Source: Deinococcus radiophilus
Lineage (GTDB): Bacteria; Deinococcota; Deinococci; Deinococcales; Deinococcaceae
Length of the DNA stretch: 64,000 bases
Assembly (NCBI RefSeq): GCF_020889625.1
Contig: NZ_CP086380.1
Span: forward strand, 267,001-331,000
Reading direction: 5' to 3'
Position 1 is the first letter of the stretch. Each line of letters begins with the position of its first letter. Positions 13,367 through 22,764 of the stretch are shown piece by piece. The position numbers and the translations under genes are program-made. Under the pieces are notes generated by a model. The model made no database searches and was not told where the DNA came from. It was given only the letters and a program-made list of their open reading frames with translations.

Positions 13367-14662
13367 ATGAGTTTCGAGTCGCTGCCACAACTGGAGCTGG
13401 AGGGTGCCGAGTCGGCCACCCTGCCCGCCTTCGCTGCCATTCCACGCCGCCAGACGGTAAGCGTGAACGTGGGCGGGGTTATGGTGGGGTCGGCGCACCC
13501 CATCATGGTGCAGAGCATGACCAACACCCACACCGCCGACGCCGAGGCCACCGCTATGCAGGTGGCGCAGCTGGCCCGCGCCGGTTCCGAAGTGGTGCGC
13601 GTGACGGTGAACAACGGCGAGGCGGCGGCGGCCCTGCCGGAAATCGTAGCTCGCCTGGCCGACCTGGGCATCAGCGTGCCGATTGTGGGCGACTTCCACT
13701 ACAACGGGCACATTTTGCTGCGCGAGTACCCACAAGCCGCCCGGCTGCTGGCCAAGTACCGCATCAACCCCGGCAATGTGGGCGCCGGCCAGCGCCACGA
13801 CGCCAACTTCGCCACCATGATTGAGGTCGCCAAGGAGTACGGCAAGCCGGTACGTATCGGAGTGAACTGGGGGTCGCTGGACCAGCAGGTGCTGGCGCGC
13901 CTGATGGACGAAAACGCCGCCCGGGGCAATCCCCGCTCGCCCACCGACGTGACTATTGAGGCGATGGTGGTTTCGGCGCTGGAATCGGCGGCCTATGCAG
14001 AGCAGCTGGGGCTGGCGCACGACAAGATCATCATCTCGGTCAAGGTGAGCAGTGCCCCGGAGCTGTGGGCGGTGTACCGCCGCCTGGCCGCGCAGTGCGA
14101 CTATCCGCTGCACTTGGGCCTGACCGAAGCCGGCATGGGCATGAAAGGCATGGTGGCGACCTCGGTGGCCCTGGCGCCGCTGCTCACCGAGGGCATCGGG
14201 GACACTGTCCGCGTGAGCCTGACGCCGGAGCCTGGGGCCAGCCGCAAGCTGGAAGTGGAAGTGGCGCAGCAAATCCTGCAAAGTCTGGGCCTGCGCCAGT
14301 TTTTGCCGCAGGTCACTTCCTGCCCCGGCTGCGGGCGCACCACCTCGACCTTCTTTCAGAGCCTGGCCCAGAAGATTCAGGATTATATCCGTGACCAGAT
14401 GCCCGAGTGGAAGGGGCAGTATCCCGGCGTGGAGGAGATGCAGGTGGCCGTGATGGGCTGCGTGGTGAATGGCCCCGGCGAGAGCAAACACGCGCACATC
14501 GGTATCAGCTTGCCCGGCACCGGCGAGGACCCCCGCGCCCCGGTGTATCAGGACGGTCAGCTGCTGACCACGCTGAAAGGCCCGCGCATCGCTGAGGAGT
14601 TTCAGGAGCTGCTGGAAAGGTACGTGGAGGAGCGCTACGGGCAGGGGGTGGCGCAGGGCTGA
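13367..14662 (+). CDS. ispG: 4-hydroxy-3-methylbut-2-enyl diphosphate synthase
   Basis: Iron-sulfur enzyme of the MEP pathway that opens the cyclic diphosphate of MEcPP to HMBPP, supplying isoprenoids that include the carotenoids made by the crt genes in this window. [19 protein letters not shown] near the start, [10 protein letters not shown] and the [13 protein letters not shown] region are typical. The cluster ligands appear as CPGCGRT and in [10 protein letters not shown]. 431 residues is within the normal range. Its stop overlaps the next start by one base (TGATG). Confidence 0.97.
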   Translation: MSFESLPQLELEGAESATLPAFAAIPRRQTVSVNVGGVMVGSAHPIMVQSMTNTHTADAEATAMQVAQLARAGSEVVRVTVNNGEAAAALPEIVARLADLGISVPIVGDFHYNGHILLREYPQAARLLAKYRINPGNVGAGQRHDANFATMIEVAKEYGKPVRIGVNWGSLDQQVLARLMDENAARGNPRSPTDVTIEAMVVSALESAAYAEQLGLAHDKIIISVKVSSAPELWAVYRRLAAQCDYPLHLGLTEAGMGMKGMVATSVALAPLLTEGIGDTVRVSLTPEPGASRKLEVEVAQQILQSLGLRQFLPQVTSCPGCGRTTSTFFQSLAQKIQDYIRDQMPEWKGQYPGVEEMQVAVMGCVVNGPGESKHAHIGISLPGTGEDPRAPVYQDGQLLTTLKGPRIAEEFQELLERYVEERYGQGVAQG

Positions 14663-15069
14663 TGGAGTGGGTCACGCCGCCGCTGAGCCCCGCTGCGTGG
14701 CCCGTTGCCCTGGACGCCGTGCTGGAGGTACTGCGAGCGCTGGGCAGCGAAACGCTTGAGCTGATGCATGGCTGGAGTCTCTCCGACTTCTCCGACACGC
14801 CCGAATTCGCGGGGCTGGAATGGCAGGCCGAGGTGGTGGCGCTCGCCGACCTGCCCGAGCTGCTGCGGGAACGTGCCCAGCTGGGCTTTTGCCTGGGCCG
14901 AGACGACTTATTTCTAACGCTGCCAGGCGGCCCAGAAATCAAGCTGTGTCATGAAGGCGACCTGCACTTGCGGACAGAGGACGAGGTATTTGCGGCGCAT
15001 TTAGCAGAGTCCTTGACGGGGCGGGACATCAGCTTGACTCGCCGCCCGGCAGCGGCCCCGGCCCGATGA
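14662..15069 (+). CDS. Hypothetical protein downstream of ispG
   Basis: 135 residues, soluble and acidic, rich in Leu. No signal, membrane span or known motif is visible. Its ATG overlaps the ispG stop, so it should be translated by coupling from the same messenger. I do not recognise a family, and the link to ispG is positional only. Confidence 0.6.
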   Translation: MEWVTPPLSPAAWPVALDAVLEVLRALGSETLELMHGWSLSDFSDTPEFAGLEWQAEVVALADLPELLRERAQLGFCLGRDDLFLTLPGGPEIKLCHEGDLHLRTEDEVFAAHLAESLTGRDISLTRRPAAAPAR

Positions 15070-15208
15070 TGACTACAAAACGGAGCCCTGGCACGAGGCA
15101 CGAGCTCCGGGCGCGTACTCTGTGACACATGAACCAGACCTTTCGACAGCGAGAGCGACAAGGCATTTATCGACGAAATGCTGACGGCGCTGAAGGGCCC
15201 ACACAGGG

Positions 15209-15697
15209 TTGAGCGAGAAGGAAGTGTTCGCCATAGAGCGCCTCGTCTACGAACGCTGGGGCGGAGAGCCGACCGAGTGGGAGGAAGTTCAGCGTGCCCT
15301 GGACCGCATCGCGCGGCGACATGGGTGGAGCAGGCACCGGATCGAGGAGGTCAGTGCTCAGACCAGCAACTATCAGGGGCTGGAGTGGCGTGCTCGCTGG
15401 GGCGTGGTGGTTGGTTGGTCGCTGCACGCGGGCAACATCACGGCCGTTTCATCCCGCCTCCCCACCTGGGGCCTGCCTCCCGAATTTCATTTTCAGGCTT
15501 CTGGCCCACTCTTTGAAGCGCTGAATGCCGATGGCTCACTGATCCTGCCTGGTCCGGAATGGTTGCTGGCCCGCATCCCTGAAGAAGAACGGGCCCTGTT
15601 GCGTGCCTCCACCGTTCACGGCGGTTGGGAAGCCTACAACTTCAGAACCTGGAAGCCCCATACGCGGGCCGAAGCGCTGTTTACCCACTGGGACTAA
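15209..15697 (+). CDS. Hypothetical protein, possibly with a frameshifted N-terminus
   Basis: 162 residues from a TTG. Soluble, Trp-rich (many W and E residues), no motif recognised. Upstream, protein-like sequence appears in other frames: an ATG at 15129 (MNQTF) and then DSESDKAFIDEMLTALKG in the next frame, just before this ORF starts in the third. This suggests either a gene with two small indels or chance. The TTG overlaps the TGA of the 15129 frame. It converges with, and overlaps by four bases, the next gene on the minus strand. Confidence 0.5.
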   Translation: MSEKEVFAIERLVYERWGGEPTEWEEVQRALDRIARRHGWSRHRIEEVSAQTSNYQGLEWRARWGVVVGWSLHAGNITAVSSRLPTWGLPPEFHFQASGPLFEALNADGSLILPGPEWLLARIPEEERALLRASTVHGGWEAYNFRTWKPHTRAEALFTHWD

Positions 15698-16194
15698 ATC
15701 AGCTCGTACAGCCCGCCTTCCACGTCGCGCAGCTGGCCGGCTTCTTTCAAGCGGCGCACTGCGGCCCTGGCCTGCACCTCGTCCAGCGGCGAGGCGGAGG
15801 TCAGGTCGTCCAAGTCAAAGCGTCCGCCCTGGCGGTAGGCCAGCCGCAGCAGCATTCGCTCCTGCACGTCTGCGGCCTGAGCGCGGCCTGCCCGCGAGCC
15901 AAACAGCCGCCACACGCCGTACCCCGCCACGACGCCCAGGAGCGCGGCCAGCGGAATCATCTGCACGGCGAAGTCAGGGTGGGCGGCGGCGTCCGCGAGG
16001 GCGTGGACCTGGGCCTGGGCTGCCGCGACCTGCTCGGCGCTGGCCCCGCTTTCGGCCAGGCGGCGGGCATCGCCGCGTGCGCCCAGGTACCGGAACACGC
16101 CGCCCAGATCCCCACGCACGTAAAAGGCGGCAAAGGCAATCAGGCTGAAAGCTGCGCCAAAAAGGGCAGCGGCGAAGAGGCGGAGCGCAGTCAT
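15694..16194 (-). CDS. Membrane protein with C-terminal winged-helix-like domain
   Basis: About 166 residues. One membrane span lies near the N-terminus (LRLFAAALFGAAFSLIAFAA) and a second near residues 80-100 (MIPLAALLGVVAGYGVWRLF). An alanine-rich helix separates them. The C-terminal 60 residues (VQERMLLRLAYRQGGRFDLDDL...AAVRRLKEAGQLRDVEGGLYEL) have the spacing of a winged helix-turn-helix. The start at 16194 is set by a TAGCAT box ending 7 bases upstream. It may be a membrane-anchored regulator, but this is inference. Confidence 0.65.
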   Translation of the reverse strand: MTALRLFAAALFGAAFSLIAFAAFYVRGDLGGVFRYLGARGDARRLAESGASAEQVAAAQAQVHALADAAAHPDFAVQMIPLAALLGVVAGYGVWRLFGSRAGRAQAADVQERMLLRLAYRQGGRFDLDDLTSASPLDEVQARAAVRRLKEAGQLRDVEGGLYELI

Positions 16195-16201
16195 GCTGCC
16201 C

Positions 16202-16207
16202 ATGCTA
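16202..16207 (-). promoter_or_regulatory. -10 box TAGCAT (minus strand), leaderless type
   Basis: TAGCAT on the minus strand ends 7 bases before the ATG at 16194. It decides between the two ATGs three codons apart, because the upstream ATG overlaps the -10 box itself. Confidence 0.55.
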
Positions 16208-16264
16208 CCCGGCAGTGCTGGGTGTTTCTGCCCCGGACACCCGGTTGCAGACGGAGCAGCCCGG

Positions 16265-16270
16265 TATACT
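16265..16270 (+). promoter_or_regulatory. -10 box TATACT, leaderless type
   Basis: TATACT ends 8 bases before the ATG at 16279. It decides the start, because the same frame is open for more than 600 bases upstream. Confidence 0.6.
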
Positions 16271-16278
16271 GGCGAACA

Positions 16279-16899
16279 ATGAGCGGTTTATCACGGCTGG
16301 TAGGGACTACGGGTGGGCAGGTTCAAGTGGGCGGATGCAGGCTGTGGCCGTTGCTGCTGGTGCCTGCGTTACTGGGCAGCTGCTCCCGGCAGGCCGATAC
16401 CTTTCAGCCGCGCATCGTGGTGACAGCCCCCGAAGGTGGCGGCGTGGCCCGCGCCGACAACCTGTTTCTCAAAGGCTACCTGATGGACGACACCGGGGCC
16501 ATTCAGCTGACCATCAACGATCAGGCCGTGCCGCTGGATTCCGGCAGCCCCAAGATCAAGTACTTCAGCTATCAGCCTGAGGTGCAGGGCACGGAGAACA
16601 GCTTTGTGCTCAAAGCGCGTGACCGGGCCGGCAACGAAAGCACCATGACCATGGATCTGAACATTGACGCCGAGCCGCCAGAGCTGGCCGTCAGCAGCTT
16701 TGAGCGGATCGGGAAGACCATCCGCGTTTCGGGTGAAGCCACCGACAACGATCAGGTCGCCGAAATTCTGGTGGATGGCCGCCGCTTGAACAGCCCCGTG
16801 GGAACCCGCGTGACCTTTTATGCCGAGACGCAGGGCATCTACGCTGATATCACGGTGCGTGACCGGGCTGGCAACACGGTAGAACGGCGCGTGGAGTAA
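16279..16899 (+). CDS. Putative lipoprotein with Ig-like repeats
   Basis: About 206 residues. A hydrophobic segment (LWPLLLVPALLGSC) ends in a lipobox-like LGSC near residue 35, so the protein is probably lipid-anchored outside the cytoplasmic membrane. The rest contains two repeats of a bacterial Ig-like/Big fold, each ending in a similar phrase: FVLKARDRAGNESTMTMD and ADITVRDRAGNTVERRVE. Such repeats usually mediate surface interactions; no catalytic motif is visible. It is followed four bases later by the endonuclease III-like gene. Confidence 0.72.
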   Translation: MSGLSRLVGTTGGQVQVGGCRLWPLLLVPALLGSCSRQADTFQPRIVVTAPEGGGVARADNLFLKGYLMDDTGAIQLTINDQAVPLDSGSPKIKYFSYQPEVQGTENSFVLKARDRAGNESTMTMDLNIDAEPPELAVSSFERIGKTIRVSGEATDNDQVAEILVDGRRLNSPVGTRVTFYAETQGIYADITVRDRAGNTVERRVE

Positions 16900-16902
16900 G
16901 GC

Positions 16903-17655
16903 TTGAACAGGGCGCGGGAGAACCGGGTCAGCCCAGCCACATTGCCCCCACCAGAGTGGTGGCCAGAAGCTGCGCAGGCGCTGCTGCTCGCCCAGGGCTA
17001 CGCTGAGCTGCCGGAGGAACCTACGCCCAATCCGGAACCGCTGGACGGATTGATTCGCCTGATCCTGGCGCAGCAAAACACCTGGGCGGTGGCCCAGCGT
17101 CAGTGGGAAGCGCTGCGGGCTGCCTATCCGCGCTGGGAGCTGGCGCTGGTCGCTGAGCCCGAGGACCTTGAAGCGGTGCTGCGGTCTGCTGGGGGCGGAC
17201 TGGCCCGGTCCAAATCGCGCACCATCTGGGGCGTACTGCACCAACTGGCCGAGCGGGGGAGGCCCTCGCTGCGCTGGTTGCAACGCCTAGACGACGCTCA
17301 GGCTCGCGCTGAACTGGAAGCCTTGCCAGGTGTGGGGCGGCGGTCCGCCAGTTTGCTCTTGCTCTTTCATCTGGCGCGGCCGGCGGCGGCAGTAGACGGC
17401 AATATTGAGCGGGTGCTCTGGCGGCTGGAAGTGGTGCCGCCCACCTGGCCTGCTGCCAAGCAGGAGCAATGGTTAGAAGGGGTCTTGCCACTGGATACGG
17501 CCTACCGGGCGGCCTTTCACCGCGCTGGGGTGCGGCATGGCCGCGAGGTCTGTACCCGCCGCTCGCCCGACTGCCCAAGCTGTGTCCTGAACCGCTGGTG
17601 TCCCTCTGCCGAGCTGTTCATGGCGGCTGGCCCGCCTGCGGTGGAGACCGATTAG
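16903..17655 (+). CDS. Endonuclease III-like HhH-GPD DNA glycosylase
   Basis: Base-excision repair glycosylase of the Nth/MutY superfamily. It has the helix-hairpin-helix LEALPGVGRRSAS (residues 138-150), the catalytic Asp in AVDGNIERV (Asp165), and a complete 4Fe-4S loop Cys217-x6-Cys224-x2-Cys227-x5-Cys233. The lyase lysine of E. coli Nth (GVGRKTA) is Arg147 here, so it may be a monofunctional glycosylase or use another nucleophile. Deinococcus is known to carry several divergent EndoIII paralogues. The start used is TTG 16903, four bases after the previous stop. Confidence 0.86.
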   Translation: MNRARENRVSPATLPPPEWWPEAAQALLLAQGYAELPEEPTPNPEPLDGLIRLILAQQNTWAVAQRQWEALRAAYPRWELALVAEPEDLEAVLRSAGGGLARSKSRTIWGVLHQLAERGRPSLRWLQRLDDAQARAELEALPGVGRRSASLLLLFHLARPAAAVDGNIERVLWRLEVVPPTWPAAKQEQWLEGVLPLDTAYRAAFHRAGVRHGREVCTRRSPDCPSCVLNRWCPSAELFMAAGPPAVETD

Positions 17656-17706
17656 CTGCGCTGCAGCCAGTGCATTCTGAATCACAGCTTGGCTCGCTTC
17701 TTCTGC

Positions 17707-17712
17707 TAAACT
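17707..17712 (+). promoter_or_regulatory. Extended -10 box TGCTAAACT
   Basis: TAAACT with an upstream TGC (extended -10) ends 9 bases before the ATG at 17722. Confidence 0.6.
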
Positions 17713-17721
17713 GGCCTGTTT

Positions 17722-18888
17722 ATGCGCGTATACGTGCTCAGCGTAAGTAGTAGCAGCCTGAAACTGGGGTTGGCCGAGTTGACCCCGCCGGTCCCTTCTG
17801 TTGGGCCCGAAGCTGTTGGTGTGTCTGAATGTGGCGGGCCTGATCCGGTACAGGATGGTCGCCTGGATCTTCAGATGACCCGCGCCGATCTGCCGCTGGA
17901 CCCGCACCTTCTCAACGGGACGGGGTTGGATCTGAACCGTGCTCTGGATGCCCTGGAGATGCAGGCTGCTGCCTGGCCGCCTGCCGACGCGGTGGTGACG
18001 GTGGCCGCCTGGGAAGAACCTGCCGCCGCAGTCAGTGACCGCAGCCAGGTAATCTATGTGGCGCCCGAGCATCTTCTCCAGGCCCAGCATGATCTCCCCA
18101 GCGGGGCCGTCCTGGGCAACCGGGGCCTGCGGCTGGCGATTGCCTGGGCCATGCGTCTGGGTGTTCCTCTGCTGACGGTTCCTTTGCCGCAGCAGGTCGA
18201 GTTGCCTGCTGACGCGCGCGAAACAGGGATTCCCGGTCTGCGACGCGAACCGCGCTTTCATGTCCTGAACTCCGAAATGGTGGCCCGCGAGGCCGCCTAT
18301 GACGTCGGACAGCGCTTCTGTGACGCAGCAGTGATTGCCGCACACCTCGGCAGCACCAGCAGTGTGACGGCGTATCAGAAGGGCAAGGTCGTCAATTCCA
18401 CCGGGTCGGGCCTGACCGGCGGTCCCATGGGCCTACGGCAGGCGGGGCCAGTTTCCCCCGCGACCTTGCAGCGGCTCTGGGACAGCGATCATCTTCAGAT
18501 GCACGCTGGCGCCTGGACCGAGTTCTGGACTGGTGAAGGCGGCCTGCGGGCACTGACCGGCTACGGCAGCGTGCGCGAGTTGATGGCCGCTGAAGAAACC
18601 GATCCACGTGTGCAAGCGGCGGCAGCGGCTTTCGTGCATCAAGTGGCCTGCGCAGTGGGTCAACAGTGTGGTGCGCTGACCATCCGGCCGGACGCCATCG
18701 TGCTGACTGGGCCTCTGGCCCGCTGGGATGGTGTCATGCACCGCTTGGAAGCCCGCCTGAGCTGGATGGCTCCGGTGTTCGTGGTGCCAGGCGATCTGGA
18801 GTTTGAAGCGGTCGCCCGTGCCGCTGGGCGTGGACTGATGGGATGGGCTCCCATGCACAGCTGGCCCCGTGAGCTGCAACCTGCCTGA
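17722..18888 (+). CDS. Butyrate/acetate kinase-like ASKHA protein
   Basis: 388 residues with the acetokinase-superfamily layout closest to butyrate kinase. The N-terminal phosphate loop is altered (VYVLSVSSSSLKLGLAE instead of NxGSTSTK). The central AAHLGSTSSVTAYQKGKVV matches the butyrate-kinase AHLGGGxSV...xGRV motif, and the C-terminus has DAIVLTGPLAR and VPGDLEFEAVARAAGRGLMG. Several conserved glycines are replaced, and no phosphotransbutyrylase gene is nearby. It could be a divergent acyl kinase or have lost kinase activity. It is monocistronic with its own leaderless promoter. Confidence 0.65.
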   Translation: MRVYVLSVSSSSLKLGLAELTPPVPSVGPEAVGVSECGGPDPVQDGRLDLQMTRADLPLDPHLLNGTGLDLNRALDALEMQAAAWPPADAVVTVAAWEEPAAAVSDRSQVIYVAPEHLLQAQHDLPSGAVLGNRGLRLAIAWAMRLGVPLLTVPLPQQVELPADARETGIPGLRREPRFHVLNSEMVAREAAYDVGQRFCDAAVIAAHLGSTSSVTAYQKGKVVNSTGSGLTGGPMGLRQAGPVSPATLQRLWDSDHLQMHAGAWTEFWTGEGGLRALTGYGSVRELMAAEETDPRVQAAAAAFVHQVACAVGQQCGALTIRPDAIVLTGPLARWDGVMHRLEARLSWMAPVFVVPGDLEFEAVARAAGRGLMGWAPMHSWPRELQPA

Positions 18889-18908
18889 GCGCTGAAGAAG
18901 CGCCGCGC

Positions 18909-18914
18909 TACACT
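18909..18914 (+). promoter_or_regulatory. -10 box TACACT, leaderless type
   Basis: TACACT ends 7 bases before the ATG at 18922. Confidence 0.6.
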
Positions 18915-18921
18915 GCTCCCC

Positions 18922-19299
18922 ATGAAACGCCGAGGCCGCCGTTCCCCCACCGACCGTACCCCTCTCCGGGCGACGGCGATGTGGCGGGTGGATCAGGTGT
19001 TCCTGGCGCGCAAGGGGCAGCGGCTGGAAGTGACCTGCTCTTTGGTCAACGATCAGGGTGATTTGCGTAACCTCTCGGTGGTGGCGCCCACCTCTGACCC
19101 GGTGGCGGCAGTGCGCCACGCCGCAGCCTTTGTGGCGGCGCGGGGCAATGTGTATTCCGCAGAGCAGGCCCGACTCCGCTGGACGCACGCCCAAATGCAC
19201 ACCGAGCAAGATGCCCTGGAGCGTGACTATGCTCTGGAAGATGAATTCTTCGATGCTTTCGAGGAAGTGCGCCTTGAAGTGCTGGACCGCCTGAGTTGA
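18922..19299 (+). CDS. Hypothetical protein with basic N-terminus and acidic helical C-terminus
   Basis: 125 residues. It begins MKRRGRRSPTDRTPLR, very basic. A beta-rich middle follows (QRLEVTCSLVNDQGDLRNLSVV), then a long acidic helix (EQDALERDYALEDEFFDAFEEVRLEVL). No family recognised. Its last codons overlap the -35 box of the tRNA promoter. Confidence 0.62.
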   Translation: MKRRGRRSPTDRTPLRATAMWRVDQVFLARKGQRLEVTCSLVNDQGDLRNLSVVAPTSDPVAAVRHAAAFVAARGNVYSAEQARLRWTHAQMHTEQDALERDYALEDEFFDAFEEVRLEVLDRLS

Positions 19300-19324
19300 C
19301 AAAACCCTGAAGAGGACCTATTAT
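19296..19324 (+). promoter_or_regulatory. Consensus promoter of the initiator tRNA gene
   Basis: TTGACA (19296-19301), a 17-base spacer, then TATTAT (19319-19324). This is close to the ideal housekeeping sigma promoter. It overlaps the stop codon of the preceding gene. Confidence 0.9.
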
Positions 19325-19354
19325 TTTTGAGCGCTGGAAACAGCCGAAAAGAAT

Positions 19355-19433
<79 letters not shown>

Positions 19434-19439
19434 AATATC

Positions 19440-19468
19440 CCACTCCCATTACGCGGGGTGGTTTTTTT
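19440..19468 (+). terminator. Rho-independent terminator of the tRNA
   Basis: CCACTCC (19440-19446) pairs with GGGGTGG (19455-19461, one G-T pair) and is followed by seven T residues. Confidence 0.9.
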
Positions 19469-19543
19469 ATGTTTGCTGTAGATAGACGGCTCTTCGTGAA
19501 GTTGCTCGGTATTGCCAGAAGTCCAGCAGGACATCATGGAGCT

Positions 19544-20092
19544 ATGACCCAGGCGAATGAAACGACCCAACAAGCCATCTTTGCGGGAGGCTGCTTCTGG
19601 TGTACCGAAGCGGTGATGCTGCGCGTTCGCGGCGTCCAGCAGGTCGAAAGCGGTTATATCGGGGGCCGCCGCCCCAATCCTAGCTACGAGCAGATTTGCA
19701 CGGGCGTTACCGGCCACGCCGAAGCTGTGCGGGTCACTTTCGATCCCAGTCAGGTTAGCTACCGCGATCTGCTGCATATCTTTTTCGGAACGCACGACCC
19801 CACCACCCTGAACCGCCAAGGTGCTGACCGGGGCACGCAGTACCGCAGCGCCCTTTTTCCACTGAATGATGACCAGCGCGCCGAGGCCCAGGCGGTGATG
19901 CAGGAGCTGAACGACAGCACCTACGCGGGCGGCATCGTGACCAGCATTGAAGATGCCAGCGAGTTCTATGTGGCCGAGGATTACCACCAGGACTACTACG
20001 CCAACAACCCGCAGAACCCTTATTGCGGCGCAGTGGTGGCTCCTAAAGTCGCCAAGCTGCGCCAGAGTTACGCCCATTTTCTGAACGAGTAA
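19544..20092 (+). CDS. msrA: Peptide methionine sulfoxide reductase A
   Basis: Reduces methionine-S-sulfoxide in proteins, an oxidative-damage repair enzyme fitting a stress-resistant organism. The catalytic motif GCFWCTEAV is near residues 15-23, and [26 protein letters not shown] (in two parts) and AEDYHQDYY are family hallmarks. The start chosen is ATG 19544, since the 25 codons upstream in frame do not look like MsrA and begin inside the tRNA terminator. About 182 residues. A GGAG lies only two bases before the ATG, so the initiation signal is weak. Confidence 0.95.
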   Translation: MTQANETTQQAIFAGGCFWCTEAVMLRVRGVQQVESGYIGGRRPNPSYEQICTGVTGHAEAVRVTFDPSQVSYRDLLHIFFGTHDPTTLNRQGADRGTQYRSALFPLNDDQRAEAQAVMQELNDSTYAGGIVTSIEDASEFYVAEDYHQDYYANNPQNPYCGAVVAPKVAKLRQSYAHFLNE

Positions 20093-20104
20093 GTGCGTTG
20101 GGTA

Positions 20105-20147
20105 GAGCGATAGAAGCGGAAGTATCGTGCCTTCGCTTCTATCGCTC
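20105..20147. repeat. 14-bp perfect inverted repeat after msrA
   Basis: GAGCGATAGAAGCG (20105-20118) and CGCTTCTATCGCTC (20134-20147), separated by 15 bases. It lies 12 bases past the msrA stop and could end msrA transcription, but no T-tract follows on either strand, so it could instead be a stabilising hairpin or a protein-binding site. Confidence 0.75.
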
Positions 20148-20245
20148 TCGTCCGCACCGCTGGTTCATATTTGTTATCCTCATGACCGGAAAGCGGACCC
20201 ACTCCGCTCCCCGAACAGCACTTTCCTTTATTCATCCTTTTTCAG

Positions 20246-20261
20246 CGGTCCGGTGAGGCCG
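20246..20261 (+). promoter_or_regulatory. Candidate PyrR-type RNA hairpin in the pyr leader
   Basis: CGGTCC (20246-20251, one bulged T) pairs with GGCCG (20257-20261) around the purine-rich loop GGTGA, 34 bases before the leader ORF. PyrR recognises stem-loops with a purine-rich loop, and pyrR is the first gene downstream. A second GTGAGGC follows at about 20272. The match to a binding site is inference. Confidence 0.35.
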
Positions 20262-20294
20262 CACCCGCCCTGTGAGGCAGGAGAAGGAGCAACC

Positions 20295-21897
<1,603 letters not shown>

Positions 21898-21938
21898 AGT
21901 TTGCCCCTTCTCTTAACCGGCAAGCGTGAGGCTGGCGT

Positions 21939-22739
21939 ATGCATCTACTCTCCAACTTGACAAGCCTGACCGGGCGCACCTGGCTGCTGCTGGGTGTGCT
22001 GGCCTTGCCGGGTGCAGCGCTGGCGTGCACGCCCGCCGAGCCGACCATTTCGGCCTGGGGTGCCAAGCCACCGCGTGGTTGGACGGCGCGTGAATGCGCC
22101 CCGGCGTGGACCGCGCAGGCCACACCGTACACGCAGGTGGGCTGTTACCGGGTCAGCGTGGGCAAGTCACCCGTGCGGATCGCTCAGGACGCTTTTGGAG
22201 GGGTCGCCTCATCGGCGCTGAACATCAGGCAGTTGGGACCGGGGCGTCAGCGAGTCACCTACACCGCTGAGGGCCTGGGCACACAGGTCCTGGAGATCCA
22301 GGATCAGGGCCGGGAGGGTGTGGCGGTGAACTACGCTTGGCCGCGCCCCCAGGCCGAATATCTGCGCGGACAGCTGCGGCAGGTGCTGGTGGCCGCGGAG
22401 CAACAGGAGGCCAGCGATTTTCCCCCGGCCTATCATCCCTGGCTACGCTGGCTGCTGGGCGACGGACGCCGGGACTGCGTAGAGCTAGCCCCGCTGGACC
22501 GCCGCTTGGTGGCGGGTTGCCGTATCGAAATCAGACCCCTACGCTTCGAAGACCCCACCAGCGCCTACGCCGAAACCCGTGATGTGCCCCTGCTGGAACT
22601 GCGGCTCAACCCTGAAGCAGAGCTGCGCGGACACGCCGCTGGAAAACGGCCTTACGCAGTTTATCTGGCGGATGGCTGCGCCCAGGCACGGATTATGAAC
22701 ACGCCCCGGGATCATTACGCAGACCATTGGCCGCTATAA
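21939..22739 (+). CDS. Exported protein between pyrB and pyrC, unknown function
   Basis: 266 residues with a Sec-type signal: hydrophobic core WLLLGVLALPGAALA near residues 16-30, likely cut before CTP. The mature part has several cysteines (about seven) and no known catalytic motif. Lying between pyrB and pyrC, it occupies the place of the unassigned gene 'bbc' of the Thermus pyr cluster as I recall it, but being exported it is unlikely to act in pyrimidine synthesis. Possibly it is just carried by the operon. ATG 21939 is used; no strong ribosome site is visible. Confidence 0.62.
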   Translation: MHLLSNLTSLTGRTWLLLGVLALPGAALACTPAEPTISAWGAKPPRGWTARECAPAWTAQATPYTQVGCYRVSVGKSPVRIAQDAFGGVASSALNIRQLGPGRQRVTYTAEGLGTQVLEIQDQGREGVAVNYAWPRPQAEYLRGQLRQVLVAAEQQEASDFPPAYHPWLRWLLGDGRRDCVELAPLDRRLVAGCRIEIRPLRFEDPTSAYAETRDVPLLELRLNPEAELRGHAAGKRPYAVYLADGCAQARIMNTPRDHYADHWPL

Positions 22740-22764
22740 CGAGAACCCTTTCAAGGAGAACCCC

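Noticed and set aside
13259..14497. 412-codon minus-strand frame opposite ispG
   Set aside because: His/Gly/Gln-rich shadow with no motif, antisense to ispG.
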